NCBI RefSeq assembly: GCF_010500865.1
Contig: NZ_JAAAWN010000013.1
Span: 1 to 64,000 of the forward strand
Direction: 5' to 3'
Length of the DNA stretch: 64,000 bases
Source of the DNA: Alteromonas profundi
GTDB taxonomy: Bacteria > Pseudomonadota > Gammaproteobacteria > Enterobacterales > Alteromonadaceae
Below the pieces are notes generated by a model that was not told the origin of the DNA, did not search any database, and saw only the letters and a list, made by a program, of their open reading frames with translations. A program made the translations under genes and the position numbers. Below, piece by piece: positions 1 through 8,864 of the stretch (its first letter is position 1; each line of letters opens with the position of its first letter).

Positions 1-331
1 CACTTTTTGAAAATTTATTTTCTGAAGCGTTTCTTCTAAACTCCCGTCTTTACTGACCTACAAAGGTAGTAGAGACTTACTTCAGGAGGCTTGCTGTTTT
101 GCTTTTCCCCCGAAGCGGATGCGCATTTTAGAGATCTCAAACTAAAGATCAAGCACTTTAATGCAAAAAGTTGAACAAATTGAACTAAGCGACTATTTTT
201 CACTCAAATGACATAATTAGTAGACAATATGGACTAATTACTAATAGGATGAGATGTTAATTCCTATAAAGTAGTAGTCGATAAAACGTCTTAGTTAGTT
301 ACGACTATGCAATAATTACAAGGTGGATTTT
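1..331. other. Gene-free left edge, upstream region of the repeat protein
   Basis: I see no convincing coding region or RNA gene here. The stretch is A+T rich, especially from 120 to 320. It contains an 8-base inverted repeat, TAATTAGT at 214-221 and ACTAATTA at 233-240 with 11 bases between, which could be an operator for the following gene but has no independent support. A Shine-Dalgarno-like AAGGTGG at 319-325 serves the gene starting at 332. Confidence 0.4.
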
Positions 332-1135
332 ATGTTTCGTGTTACCACAGCGCTAACTGCAGCAGCGTGTGCAGTATGTTTTAGTGTGCCGTCACTTGCA
401 CAATCCGCAGATGAACAGGCTACTACTATTGAAGAAACAAGCTCTTCTAATCTACACAATAAACATTTTCAAACATCCTTCCTTGTACGTCAGGTCGATC
501 AAACTATGTCTGTGGGCCGCGCTATAAGTTCTATAGCAGGGCATTATCCAGAAGAAATAGTATCTATTGTTGATATCGCGTTAGATACCTATCCAGATAA
601 GTACCGAGAAATTATCTTCGCAGCTATTTCGGCACAACCAAGCTCAACCGAAGAAATTGTACAACTTGCTATAGAAAAAGAAGTTAGCTCGTGCCCTAGT
701 ATTGTTCAATTAGCTATTCAGGCTGAACCTACTTATGTTGACTTTGTTGTTCAGGCTGCCGCTTTATCTACGCCAGAAGAATTAGATGAGATTGTACGGG
801 TAGCTGTACTGACCCAGCCCCATGCTGCAGACAGCATTGTACAAACCCTGTCTAAAGAGCACCCTAGTAAGTTAGTAGAAATTATGACTAGCGCACTAAA
901 CGCCGTTCCCTTTGTGGGTGAGTATGTAGTAGATGCGTTATTAGCAATTTATCCTAACCGCGCGCAGGATGTTGTAGAAACTGCGGTACGCGAGTCGGTT
1001 GAGCAACGTGAGCAGGTAATGCGTATATTAAGCACTGCGCAGCATGCGGGCGTTCAGCATAACAAATTAAAAGAATATGCAATGGCGGCAGGGCTGAGTG
1101 AAGCCGACTTTAATTCCGCCATTGAAGCTAATTAG
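332..1135 (+). CDS. Secreted helical-repeat protein with about twelve 15-residue repeats
   Basis: The product has 267 residues. The start at 332 follows AAGGTGG with 6-base spacing; an in-frame GTG at 323 lies inside that ribosome binding site and is rejected. Residues 1-24 form a clear signal peptide ending near PSLAQS, so it should be exported to the periplasm or beyond. Residues 63-242 consist of consecutive 15-residue units with the pattern xIVxxAIxxxPxxxx, for example SIVQLAIQAEPTYVD and EIVRVAVLTQPHAAD, with proline at unit position 11 in eight of the twelve. The pattern predicts a regular alpha-helical solenoid. I recognise no named family and no enzymatic motif. A sulfotransferase gene follows 98 bases downstream on the same strand, but nothing shows a functional link. 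Confidence 0.85.
   Translation: MFRVTTALTAAACAVCFSVPSLAQSADEQATTIEETSSSNLHNKHFQTSFLVRQVDQTMSVGRAISSIAGHYPEEIVSIVDIALDTYPDKYREIIFAAISAQPSSTEEIVQLAIEKEVSSCPSIVQLAIQAEPTYVDFVVQAAALSTPEELDEIVRVAVLTQPHAADSIVQTLSKEHPSKLVEIMTSALNAVPFVGEYVVDALLAIYPNRAQDVVETAVRESVEQREQVMRILSTAQHAGVQHNKLKEYAMAAGLSEADFNSAIEAN
518..1057 (+). repeat. Twelve tandem 45-bp coding repeats (15-residue protein repeat)
   Basis: Codons 63-242 of the gene at 332 divide without gaps into twelve 15-codon units. Conserved positions are a hydrophobic pair at unit positions 2-3, small or hydrophobic residues at 6-7, and proline at 11. The DNA units have diverged, so the repeat is evident at protein level rather than as identical DNA. 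Confidence 0.75.
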
Positions 1136-1233
1136 CATGAACATTTAAGCAAATTTGTAAAGTTACCGTAAACAGCTAAACCTCTTAACCATAGTGCAGT
1201 CTTAATAAACATACGCTTTATTTTGATATTATT

Positions 1234-2109
1234 ATGGTTACTTCAACACATTCTACTCGCGCTACAGTAACGTGCTTAACCAGTTTGTCTCACTCTGGCT
1301 CCACCGTGTTTTCTATGGCGTTAGCCTGCCATCAAAATACGGTTTCGTTAGGCGAAATATATCAAGTGCTAAGAAAAGGTCCTCAGTTTTGGCTTTATGC
1401 CACTGAGAATACCTGCAGCTGTGGCCAGCCTGCCAGTACATGCGACTTTTGGGGGCCAACCTTACGTAAGCTACTTGCCGAAGATATTGTATCGCCTACC
1501 TCCCCCCACTATTTTCAAAACGCTTATCGGTTGCTACTACGTGAATTCGCTAGAATATACACTACCGATATGCGGGCAATAGATACTTCTAAAGGCGTAA
1601 AACACTTAAAGCTACTGGCAGACGATACGCAGATAGACCCTACCGTCGTATTTCTAATTCGCGACGTTCGTTCTTACGCGTGTTCGCAAACCCGGCTAGC
1701 ACGCTCGCAAAATAGAAAAGGGGTAAAGAAAGTAAAAGGGCACCATTGGTATCAAATGTTGCGGTGGCATAAAGACAACAAACAGAGAGAGTCGCTGTTA
1801 GCCTCACTAGGGCTTCCTTACATTACCGCCGGCTATGAACCTTTTTGTTTTGATCCACCTGCAATACTGTCGCTTACCGATGACTTTTTGGCCTTACCTA
1901 AACGACAAGAAAGCGCAAACTTAGCGCAATCTAAGCATCACGTGCTCTTTGGTAACCCTATGCGCAATTGCGAAACGCGTAAAAAAAAGGTGCACTATGA
2001 TCATCGCTGGTTTAACGAAACCGATTACCTGGCCCCGGCGGCGCTGCTTCCTTTTGTTATGAAGTACAACAAACAGAAGGTGTACGGTGAAGGTAAAGGT
2101 AAAGGTTAG
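1234..2109 (+). CDS. Sulfotransferase family protein
   Basis: The product has 291 residues. Near the N terminus the segment SHSGSTVFSMAL matches the 5'-phosphosulfate (PAPS) binding loop of P-loop sulfotransferases, and FLIRDVRSYACSQ matches the downstream 3'-phosphate binding region with its arginine and serine. It should transfer sulfate from PAPS to a carbohydrate or other acceptor in the cytoplasm; the acceptor is not evident. A cluster of cysteines (CSCGQPASTC) near residue 62 is seen in several sulfotransferases of this type. The start at 1234 has no strong ribosome binding site. It sits outside the polysaccharide locus, next to the secreted repeat protein and convergent with the TolC-like gene. 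Confidence 0.8.
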   Translation: MVTSTHSTRATVTCLTSLSHSGSTVFSMALACHQNTVSLGEIYQVLRKGPQFWLYATENTCSCGQPASTCDFWGPTLRKLLAEDIVSPTSPHYFQNAYRLLLREFARIYTTDMRAIDTSKGVKHLKLLADDTQIDPTVVFLIRDVRSYACSQTRLARSQNRKGVKKVKGHHWYQMLRWHKDNKQRESLLASLGLPYITAGYEPFCFDPPAILSLTDDFLALPKRQESANLAQSKHHVLFGNPMRNCETRKKKVHYDHRWFNETDYLAPAALLPFVMKYNKQKVYGEGKGKG

Positions 2110-2174
2110 GCCGGTATCCTGTTTGGTTTTGGTTTAGATGATTGATAGGTTCTTCGTTTAACTTATCGCTTATT

Positions 2175-3701
2175 TTACTGATAGTCATACGACAGTAGCG
2201 CAGCCGCTACCTTGTATAAGGCGAGCTCAGCTTTAAGTAGGTCAACCTGCGCTTCAATTTCTTTCATCTGGGCTTTAATTTCAGACGATGCGCGGGCATT
2301 TAGCACAAACATATCGCTATCGCCCGCATCGAAACGCTTTTGTTCCATTAACGATAACTCTCTGGCTAACCGGGCGTTCTGTTGTTGAAGTGCAGCAATA
2401 TTCTTAGCTTGCTGCCAGTACGTATATGCTTGTTCAAATGACTGAACGATACGCTCTTGGGTAGCCGTTAATTTATCTTCAATTTGGCGCTTCTTCGACT
2501 GTACCTTAACCACTTCTGCTTTGGCTTTGCGGTTACCTAAAGGATACGAGAAGGATAAGCCTAGTTTCCCCTCAGTTTCTTCTAACGACGCAGCGCCCGC
2601 ACCAATGTCCCGTGCAATTGACGCTTTTATATCTAACTTAGGTAATAGCGTATTTTGCGCCAACGCAATTTTGTTTTCGTTTTGCGCCTGCTCTATACGT
2701 AAACGGGTAAGCACAGGATGGGCAGCTATACGCTTCTTAAGCGCGTGCACTTGCGCCTCGCCCACCCAAAAAGGCCATTCAATGTTGGTAGGCATAGTGG
2801 TAACACTGGCCAAATCGATAACTTCACCATTAGTATCGCGCCAGAAATAGGATACCGCGCGGCTGTACCCATCACGCTTTTGTTTCAGTGTTTCCACCAG
2901 CAATTTTTGTTGCAGAATATTGGCTTTAAACTCGGTAAGTTCAATTTCAGCCATATCGCCTTTTTCAACCCGGGTAGAAATTGCTTTCTCACGTTCAGCG
3001 GCATTATTTAAAAGTGACTGGACCGCTTGAACCTGTAAGGCGCTTTCATACCAAATAAGGTAATCGCTAATGCCTTTATAGATAAACTCGTTCAATAGTA
3101 AATTAGCTTCGGCTTGCCATAACTCGGCCTGCAAACGCGCGTTCTTCATTCCTACCCGGCGTTTATCGATATCTCTACCTTTTAAGAGAGAAAGTGCTAC
3201 CCCTACGCTGGCTTCTCCGCCTGAAAGGGTTTGGTATTCTTGTTCATACACAGGAAAGTCACCGTTGGTAACACGGTATTGTGAAAACAACGAGGCATTG
3301 TAATTTTCTAAAGGCTTAATAACCCGTTGCTGCAAAGACGTACCATCGTAATACCCCGACACGCGCGAAAAGCTATCTTGTTCAACGTAGGGGTCGAACG
3401 CACTTTGCGCGATATCTATATCTGCCTGCGCCTGAATGCTGCCTTCATTTATTGCCCGTGAATAAGGATGGCGAAATTGCATTGATTGAAGCAGCGCCGT
3501 TAACGTGGGTGCTTGGGTGCCTTGCTTAGCAATAACTAGGTGTTCACTTTGAACTTCGCTTTTTCCTCCTGTTGTTACATTCGAACTAGCTTGTGCGTTC
3601 GACGCTAGCCCCACTGCCGCCAACAGTAATACGCTATTAAAGTGTTTTATGCGTAATGAACGTATGAGTTTCAGCCGTTTACGTTTTTGTATTGCTACCA
3701 C
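2175..3701 (-). CDS. TolC-like outer membrane efflux/secretion protein
   Basis: The 508-residue product begins at a GTG that overlaps the last codons of the HlyD gene. A basic N-terminal region is followed by the hydrophobic stretch VLLLAAVGLASNAQA, read as a signal peptide. The rest is dominated by long amphipathic helices rich in A, Q, E and L, and ends with VDLLKAELALYKVAAALL; this is the two-repeat helical layout of outer membrane efflux proteins. By family knowledge it forms a trimeric channel through the outer membrane. It is the third gene of an ABC-HlyD-TolC operon, so it probably completes a tripartite envelope system. The substrate cannot be read from the sequence. Confidence 0.85.
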   Translation of the reverse strand: MVAIQKRKRLKLIRSLRIKHFNSVLLLAAVGLASNAQASSNVTTGGKSEVQSEHLVIAKQGTQAPTLTALLQSMQFRHPYSRAINEGSIQAQADIDIAQSAFDPYVEQDSFSRVSGYYDGTSLQQRVIKPLENYNASLFSQYRVTNGDFPVYEQEYQTLSGGEASVGVALSLLKGRDIDKRRVGMKNARLQAELWQAEANLLLNEFIYKGISDYLIWYESALQVQAVQSLLNNAAEREKAISTRVEKGDMAEIELTEFKANILQQKLLVETLKQKRDGYSRAVSYFWRDTNGEVIDLASVTTMPTNIEWPFWVGEAQVHALKKRIAAHPVLTRLRIEQAQNENKIALAQNTLLPKLDIKASIARDIGAGAASLEETEGKLGLSFSYPLGNRKAKAEVVKVQSKKRQIEDKLTATQERIVQSFEQAYTYWQQAKNIAALQQQNARLARELSLMEQKRFDAGDSDMFVLNARASSEIKAQMKEIEAQVDLLKAELALYKVAAALLSYDYQ

Positions 3702-4747
3702 GATGTAGACACCTTCTTTGAAGTTTGCTGTGTGCCTTGCTGTGATGTTTGCTGAGGGGGGAAATTATTTAGCTGTCGCCACAACTCATAGCCTAGTTTA
3801 ACTTCTTCAAGTAGCACCCATGCTTTTACCCTACTGCCCAACCGCGCCGAACTTTCTTTTGGCCAAGGAACATCAGACTCGTCGGGTTTAATCCATACTT
3901 GAAAGGCGCCGGTTTCGTTAGCAAAAGGCTCTACATAAACCACTTCACCGCCAAAAGTACCAATAGCACTACCGGGCCAACCACTAAACTGGAACACCGG
4001 CCATCCCTCGAATTGAAGGCGTGCTTTTGCACCGGGTTTTACCAGCGGCGCATCTAGCCCTGTAATCGTTATGCGTACACTTTTCTCGACATTGGCAGGA
4101 ATAAACTGCCCCAATACCTGCCCCGCCTTTACGTAAGTTGAAACACCGCCAGAAAAAAGCCTTACTATTGTACCGTCTACCGGCGCTACCTTAGTTAGCG
4201 TAGCTTGACGAGACAAGCTCATACTTACCTCATTAATATAGGAAACCGACGCCGCTGCTTTAGCTTTTAACTCTTGTAGCTTTATTTGTGCTTGTTCTAC
4301 CTCTTTACGCGAAACCAACCCTTGGGCCTGTAACGCACTTTGCCGTGCTAAGTTATTTTGTGCGTTAGCTACGGCCGTTTCGTTCGCTTCGTTTTCAAGC
4401 TTTGCCGCCGCTAACTGAGACTCTAATTTATCTAATCGTTGGGCATCTATGTCTACCAAGGTCACAATAGGGTCGCCCGCCTTAACTTGCATGCCTTCAC
4501 GCACATGCCACTGCTTAATTTGCCCGTCTATCAGGGCGCTTATCGCTTGGGTTCTATTTTTAGGGTCGAGGGTATCTACTGCGCCCGTACCATAGGCGGT
4601 TTGCATCCACGGCGTAAAATACAGCACCGCCGCCGCAGTTATTACTAAAAATACAATGAGCCCACAAATAACGCGATGAAGCTTAGGTATTGTTACCCGT
4701 GTTAATGAGCTAACGTTGTAAAGAAAACGCTTCTCTGCACTATTCAT
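3695..4747 (-). CDS. HlyD/MFP-family periplasmic adaptor
   Basis: The ATG at 4747 is preferred to the GTG at 4750 because GGAG lies 6 bases before it. The 350-residue protein has one N-terminal membrane segment (GLIVFLVITAAAVLYF), a biotinyl-lipoyl-like half motif (IDGQIKQWHVREGMQVKAGD), a coiled-coil hairpin around residues 105-175, and a second lipoyl-like half beginning VAPVDGTIVRLF. This is the standard membrane fusion protein layout. It would bridge the inner membrane ABC protein and the TolC-like channel. Its start overlaps the stop of the ABC gene, and its own end overlaps the TolC-like gene, which indicates translational coupling. Confidence 0.9.
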   Translation of the reverse strand: MNSAEKRFLYNVSSLTRVTIPKLHRVICGLIVFLVITAAAVLYFTPWMQTAYGTGAVDTLDPKNRTQAISALIDGQIKQWHVREGMQVKAGDPIVTLVDIDAQRLDKLESQLAAAKLENEANETAVANAQNNLARQSALQAQGLVSRKEVEQAQIKLQELKAKAAASVSYINEVSMSLSRQATLTKVAPVDGTIVRLFSGGVSTYVKAGQVLGQFIPANVEKSVRITITGLDAPLVKPGAKARLQFEGWPVFQFSGWPGSAIGTFGGEVVYVEPFANETGAFQVWIKPDESDVPWPKESSARLGSRVKAWVLLEEVKLGYELWRQLNNFPPQQTSQQGTQQTSKKVSTSW

Positions 4748-6416
4748 CACTCGCTCCTTTCGTAGTACTGCTATTTACTAACTCAGTTACATCGTCGTGA
4801 AGATGAATGGTGCCCGTAAACCTATCGCTTTGTGGCGTATTGGTAAAATACAGTACAGTGCAGCTAAGATCGTCGAGTATATCAAGCAAGCGTACCCGCA
4901 ATTCTTGCGGAATTGCGTCGAAATGCTGATTGATAATAAGCACTTTAGGTTCGGCAATAAGTATGGCTGCTAGCTTTAACAACAAAAATTCCAGCGCTTG
5001 TAAAGGTGCCCCTAACACCGAAATAGGTTCTGACAAGCCATTCGGTAGCGCATCAACGGTGGCTAGAAGCTCTACCTTCGTTAGTGCACTGCGCATTTGC
5101 GCTATGCTGGTACTAGGGTTTGCTAAACGTAAGTATTCTTCAATAGTGCATTCCACAATAAGCGACCTATCGAGAATAGTAATGGCTTGGCGCAGCTCGT
5201 ATGTGTCGTAGTCGTAAAGGCTCAAGTCGCCAAGTAAAATTTCACCCTTATTCGGCTTTTCATACCGTTTCATTAAACCGGTAAGCTGTTTTTGTACCCA
5301 GCTTTTGTTTGAGGTAACAAAATACTTGCCGCCCGCCTTTAACGTGGTATCGATAAAACAGCTATCGTCGCCATGGCTAATAACCAAATGGCTAAACACT
5401 AACTGGGTAGAGCGCGGTACACGATTAGCATCTTCATTAACCTCTTCTTGAGGAATAGTTAGCGCCGAGCCAATTTTGTCGGCAGCGCCGTAGAGCTCGT
5501 AATACAGTTTTAGGTATTGGGTAAAACGCGATAACCCAAAAAATACCGCCGACATAATTAGTTCTGCTGCCACCAGTTGCCCAATAGACAGTTGCCCCTG
5601 TACCACTAACACGCCCCCTATCCCGAGCAAAGCAGCACTAGCAAAGGCGTATAAAAGTAGAAACATCACTACCTGTGAAAAGGTATAGCGGAAATGGTTT
5701 TCATGTTTATCGATATAATTGCTAATAAAGCCGTCGGTTTTTCTGCCCGCGTGCTCAGCATGATCCGCCGACTTAAAAAATTCATGGGCGGCGGCAATGT
5801 CGTTTAGCCACTTAGCCGACTCGTATTTAGCATTCGATAATTGTATAGCGGTGCGCTTCGCCCCTGCCCCCCAAATTTTCCATATTGCGTACATCACCAA
5901 TATAAGCACTAAATTAAAAGCAAATAAGGCGGGGTGATAAAAAGACACTAAGGTAAACCCCACCAGCATCTGTAATACTAAGGCAAAGCCATCGATCATG
6001 AGCGAGGGAATATTTTTTTGCAGCGTCATAATGTCGAAATAACGCTGGGTAATATTGGTGTTTTTTCTACCTTCAAAAAAACTATGCGGGGCCATAATAG
6101 TACGCAAGCTTAGCGCTGCGGTTAGCCTGGCATACACCTTACGCTCGTAAAACTCCATAATGCGCATACGTAAGGCACTGAATATACCCGAGATAAACAA
6201 GGTTAAAAAAAGCACCGTAGCCAGAATGATAACCGCCCGGGTAGAGCCAATGTTTGCAATACTATTAATAAGGGTTTGTACCGCAATAGGCACCGCCAAT
6301 GTCATTAAACTAATGGCCACCCCATAGGCAATGGCAACCCAGAAAAAGCCGGCCTCCGGCTTTAATAACCGAAATAGCGTTTTGCGGGTTTTACGTAAAT
6401 CGACTGTTTTTCCCAT
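4740..6416 (-). CDS. ABC exporter homologue with a degenerate, probably inactive ATPase domain
   Basis: The 558-residue protein has the type I exporter layout: about six membrane segments in residues 20-300, then a nucleotide-binding-like domain at about 335-545 that aligns end to end with normal ones. All key motifs are changed. The Walker A position reads TSNKSWVQKQL (368-378) with no GxxGxGKS/T. The Q-loop glutamine is D416. The LSGGQ position reads LGAPL (468-472). Walker B reads VLIINQ (492-497), so the aspartate and catalytic glutamate are N and Q. The switch histidine is N526. The reading frame is intact and the operon is tightly coupled, so this looks like a retained pseudo-ATPase rather than a decaying gene. 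It could need a separate ATPase partner or work without ATP hydrolysis. Confidence 0.85.
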   Translation of the reverse strand: MGKTVDLRKTRKTLFRLLKPEAGFFWVAIAYGVAISLMTLAVPIAVQTLINSIANIGSTRAVIILATVLFLTLFISGIFSALRMRIMEFYERKVYARLTAALSLRTIMAPHSFFEGRKNTNITQRYFDIMTLQKNIPSLMIDGFALVLQMLVGFTLVSFYHPALFAFNLVLILVMYAIWKIWGAGAKRTAIQLSNAKYESAKWLNDIAAAHEFFKSADHAEHAGRKTDGFISNYIDKHENHFRYTFSQVVMFLLLYAFASAALLGIGGVLVVQGQLSIGQLVAAELIMSAVFFGLSRFTQYLKLYYELYGAADKIGSALTIPQEEVNEDANRVPRSTQLVFSHLVISHGDDSCFIDTTLKAGGKYFVTSNKSWVQKQLTGLMKRYEKPNKGEILLGDLSLYDYDTYELRQAITILDRSLIVECTIEEYLRLANPSTSIAQMRSALTKVELLATVDALPNGLSEPISVLGAPLQALEFLLLKLAAILIAEPKVLIINQHFDAIPQELRVRLLDILDDLSCTVLYFTNTPQSDRFTGTIHLHDDVTELVNSSTTKGASDE

Positions 6417-6525
6417 AACCTCTTCTTAATGAGCACTGTGTGTACTACATGTATGTACTGTAAAACAGGAATGACCAAGAATAAATCTGTTATATTCTTA
6501 AAAGAACATCGATAAAAACTGATTT
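6417..6525. promoter_or_regulatory. Divergent promoter/operator region between ABC operon and LysR gene
   Basis: This 109-bp gap separates the divergent ABC operon and LysR-type gene, the usual place for LysR binding. It contains a perfect 8-base palindrome TACATGTA (6446-6453) flanked closely by GTAC on both sides, and an inverted repeat TTCTT-AA-AAGAA (6495-6506). Either could be an operator. The assignments are inferences from symmetry and position only. Confidence 0.4.
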
Positions 6526-7452
6526 ATGCACCATCTCAATTATCATCATTTGTACTATTTTTATGTTATTGCCCGCGAAGGAAGTATTTCGAAAGCCGCT
6601 GCGTTACTTCACGTTACCCCACAAACAGTAAGTGGACAACTTAGCACCTTTGAGCGCCAGCTTGGTTATGCGCTATTTGAACGGGTAAATAAACGGCTAC
6701 ATTTAAATGCAAAGGGCAAAATAGCCTATCAGCATGCCTGTGAAATATTTCAAAAAGGCAATCAGTTAGCTGAAATACTAAAATCGCCCATTGATCATGC
6801 CAATAGCGAATTTGTAATAGGTATTACTAACGGCATTCCAAAGGTGCTGTTTTATGATTTTGTGCACCAAACTATGGGCGCGTTTTCAAACGTTAAATAC
6901 ATTATAAGAGAAGATAGCTTAGATGGATTACTTAAAGAGCTAGCCATTAATGCTATCGACTTTATTGTTTCAGACAGAGGTATAGCGCCGGGCACGCAAG
7001 TTAACGCAAATAGCCACTTTCTTGGACACTCAAGTTTAAGCTTTTTTGCCAAGCACACGCTTAACAAGCATCAGCACTTTCCCACTTGTTTAAACGAAAT
7101 GCCCCTGCTGCTACAAAGTAGTAGTTCGGGTATACGCAGTGCGTTAAGTAAATGGTTAATTGATGAACAAATATTTCCCAATATTGTGGCCGAATTTGAC
7201 GATAGTGCACTATTGAAATTATTTGGCAGCGAAAACTTTGGTGTGTTTTGTGCGCCTTCTGCCATTGCCGCCCACGTAGAAAAGCAATATGGCGTACATT
7301 GTATTGGCGAGGTTGTTAGCATTAGCGAACGCTATTTTGCTATTACCGGTAAAAGCAGAACCGACTATACCATTAGCGAAGCCATTATATTGCAGGCCAA
7401 AGCGGTATTGGGGAGTGCTGGGGGCTCGGCGCTGTTGACAGGCAATGAGTAG
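6526..7452 (+). CDS. LysR-family regulator, NhaR-like
   Basis: The 308-residue product opens with HLNYHHLYYFYVIAREGS and continues with ISKAAALLHVTPQTVSGQ, a winged helix-turn-helix that strongly resembles the NhaR branch of LysR regulators. Residues from about 90 onward form the periplasmic-binding-like effector domain. The gene is divergent from the ABC/HlyD/TolC operon, the classical arrangement in which a LysR protein controls its neighbour as well as itself. The effector is unknown. NhaR in E. coli responds to sodium, but I would not transfer that function here. Confidence 0.85.
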   Translation: MHHLNYHHLYYFYVIAREGSISKAAALLHVTPQTVSGQLSTFERQLGYALFERVNKRLHLNAKGKIAYQHACEIFQKGNQLAEILKSPIDHANSEFVIGITNGIPKVLFYDFVHQTMGAFSNVKYIIREDSLDGLLKELAINAIDFIVSDRGIAPGTQVNANSHFLGHSSLSFFAKHTLNKHQHFPTCLNEMPLLLQSSSSGIRSALSKWLIDEQIFPNIVAEFDDSALLKLFGSENFGVFCAPSAIAAHVEKQYGVHCIGEVVSISERYFAITGKSRTDYTISEAIILQAKAVLGSAGGSALLTGNE

Positions 7453-7511
7453 AAATAGCGTAAATTAACGGCATGAAAGAGTAGCAAAACGTACAACTAG
7501 TATTCAGCATT

Positions 7512-7552
7512 AAAAAAGCGACATCAATTCGCACATTCGACGTCGCTTTTTT
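7512..7552. terminator. Bidirectional Rho-independent terminator
   Basis: AAAAAAGCGAC (7512-7522) pairs with GTCGCTTTTTT (7542-7552) across a 19-base loop. It lies between the convergent LysR gene and ugd, and has a T-run on either strand, so it can serve both. Confidence 0.75.
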
Positions 7553-7612
7553 ATAAATTACTGACAGTAATAGCTGCTACACCAAAACCGGTAGGTTAGT
7601 TTGGCCTATCGA

Positions 7613-8800
7613 TTAATCTGCGCCAAATAAGTCGCGGCTGTATACCTTATCGATAACATCTTCAATATCGGGTAAAACTCGGTTAGCCACAATAACATCA
7701 GAAATCTTCTTAAACTCTTCTAAGTCGTTCACCACACGCGAGCGGAAAAACTCTTCTTGTTCAAGTACCGGTTCGTAAACCACCACCTCAATACCTTTAG
7801 CCTTAATGCGCTTCATAATGCCTTGGATAGCACTGGCGCGAAAGTTATCCGACCCCGACTTCATAATTAAGCGGTACACGCCAACTATTTTAGGGTTGCG
7901 GCTAACAATAGAATCGGCAATAAAGTCTTTGCGTGTGCGGTTAGCATCTACAATAGCTTGAATCATGTTATTTGGCACTTCACTGTAGTTTGCCAATAAC
8001 TGTTTAGTATCTTTTGGTAAACAGTACCCCCCGTAACCAAAGCTGGGGTTGTTGTAATGCTTACCAATACGGGGGTCTAACCCTACCCCTTCAATAATTT
8101 GCTTAGTATCTAGGCCGTTACGCTCGGCATAGCTATCAAGTTCATTAAAGTAGGCCACCCGCATGGCCAAGTAGGTGTTGGCGAAAAGCTTAATAGCTTC
8201 TGCTTCTGTACTATCGGTAAATAGCACATCTATTTCTTCTTTTATTGCGCCTTGCTGCAGTAAGTTAGCAAAGGTTTCAGCGCGTTCACTACGTTCACCC
8301 ACAATAATTCGGCTTGGGTATAAATTATCGTACAGTGCTTTGCCTTCACGTAAAAATTCAGGAGAAAAGATAATATTATCTGTACCGTGACGTTCTTTTG
8401 CTTCTTGGGTAAACCCTACTGGCACAGTAGATTTAATAACCATGACTGCATCGGGGTTAATGCTCATCACAGTTTTAATAACCGCATCAACGCTATTGGT
8501 ATTAAAATAGTTTGTTTGGGTATCGTAATCGGTAGGTGTGGCTATTATTACGTAGTCAGCATCTTTATATGCTACTTCGGGGTCTAATGTGGCTTCTAGG
8601 TTAAGTTCCTTCGAGACTAAGTATTCAGTAATTTCCTTATCTTCGATAGGTGACTTTTTGTTGTTTAGTAGCGCTACTTTTTCCGCGACTAAATCTACCG
8701 CCTTCACTTCGTTGTGCTGCGCTAGAAGTACAGCATTTGACAGCCCCACATAACCGGTACCCGCTACCGCAATTTTTAGCTTCTGCATCGCACTTTCCAT
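7613..8800 (-). CDS. ugd: UDP-glucose 6-dehydrogenase
   Basis: The enzyme oxidises UDP-glucose to UDP-glucuronate with two NAD+ in the cytoplasm. The N terminus carries the NAD-binding fingerprint [16 protein letters not shown]. The active-site region [15 protein letters not shown] holds the catalytic cysteine, and the C terminus has the UDP-binding Rossmann domain. With 395 residues, or 391 if the inner ATG at 8788 is used, it matches the short bacterial form. Both starts have plausible ribosome binding sites (GGAGAGAGG and GGAAAG). It is the last gene of the polysaccharide locus, 64 bases after the glycosyltransferase gene, and ends before a terminator. It supplies an acidic sugar for the glycan. 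A homologue acting on UDP-ManNAc is less likely from the motifs. Confidence 0.9.
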   Translation of the reverse strand: MESAMQKLKIAVAGTGYVGLSNAVLLAQHNEVKAVDLVAEKVALLNNKKSPIEDKEITEYLVSKELNLEATLDPEVAYKDADYVIIATPTDYDTQTNYFNTNSVDAVIKTVMSINPDAVMVIKSTVPVGFTQEAKERHGTDNIIFSPEFLREGKALYDNLYPSRIIVGERSERAETFANLLQQGAIKEEIDVLFTDSTEAEAIKLFANTYLAMRVAYFNELDSYAERNGLDTKQIIEGVGLDPRIGKHYNNPSFGYGGYCLPKDTKQLLANYSEVPNNMIQAIVDANRTRKDFIADSIVSRNPKIVGVYRLIMKSGSDNFRASAIQGIMKRIKAKGIEVVVYEPVLEQEEFFRSRVVNDLEEFKKISDVIVANRVLPDIEDVIDKVYSRDLFGAD

Positions 8801-8864
8801 TTACCCTCTCTCCAGTGTGTTCTCTCTAATATTGACGCTAGTTGCAATGTTAACCGCAATCTCT

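Noticed and set aside
2110..2174. Terminator between the sulfotransferase and the TolC-like gene
   Set aside because: The 65-base convergent gap contains no convincing stem followed by a T-run.
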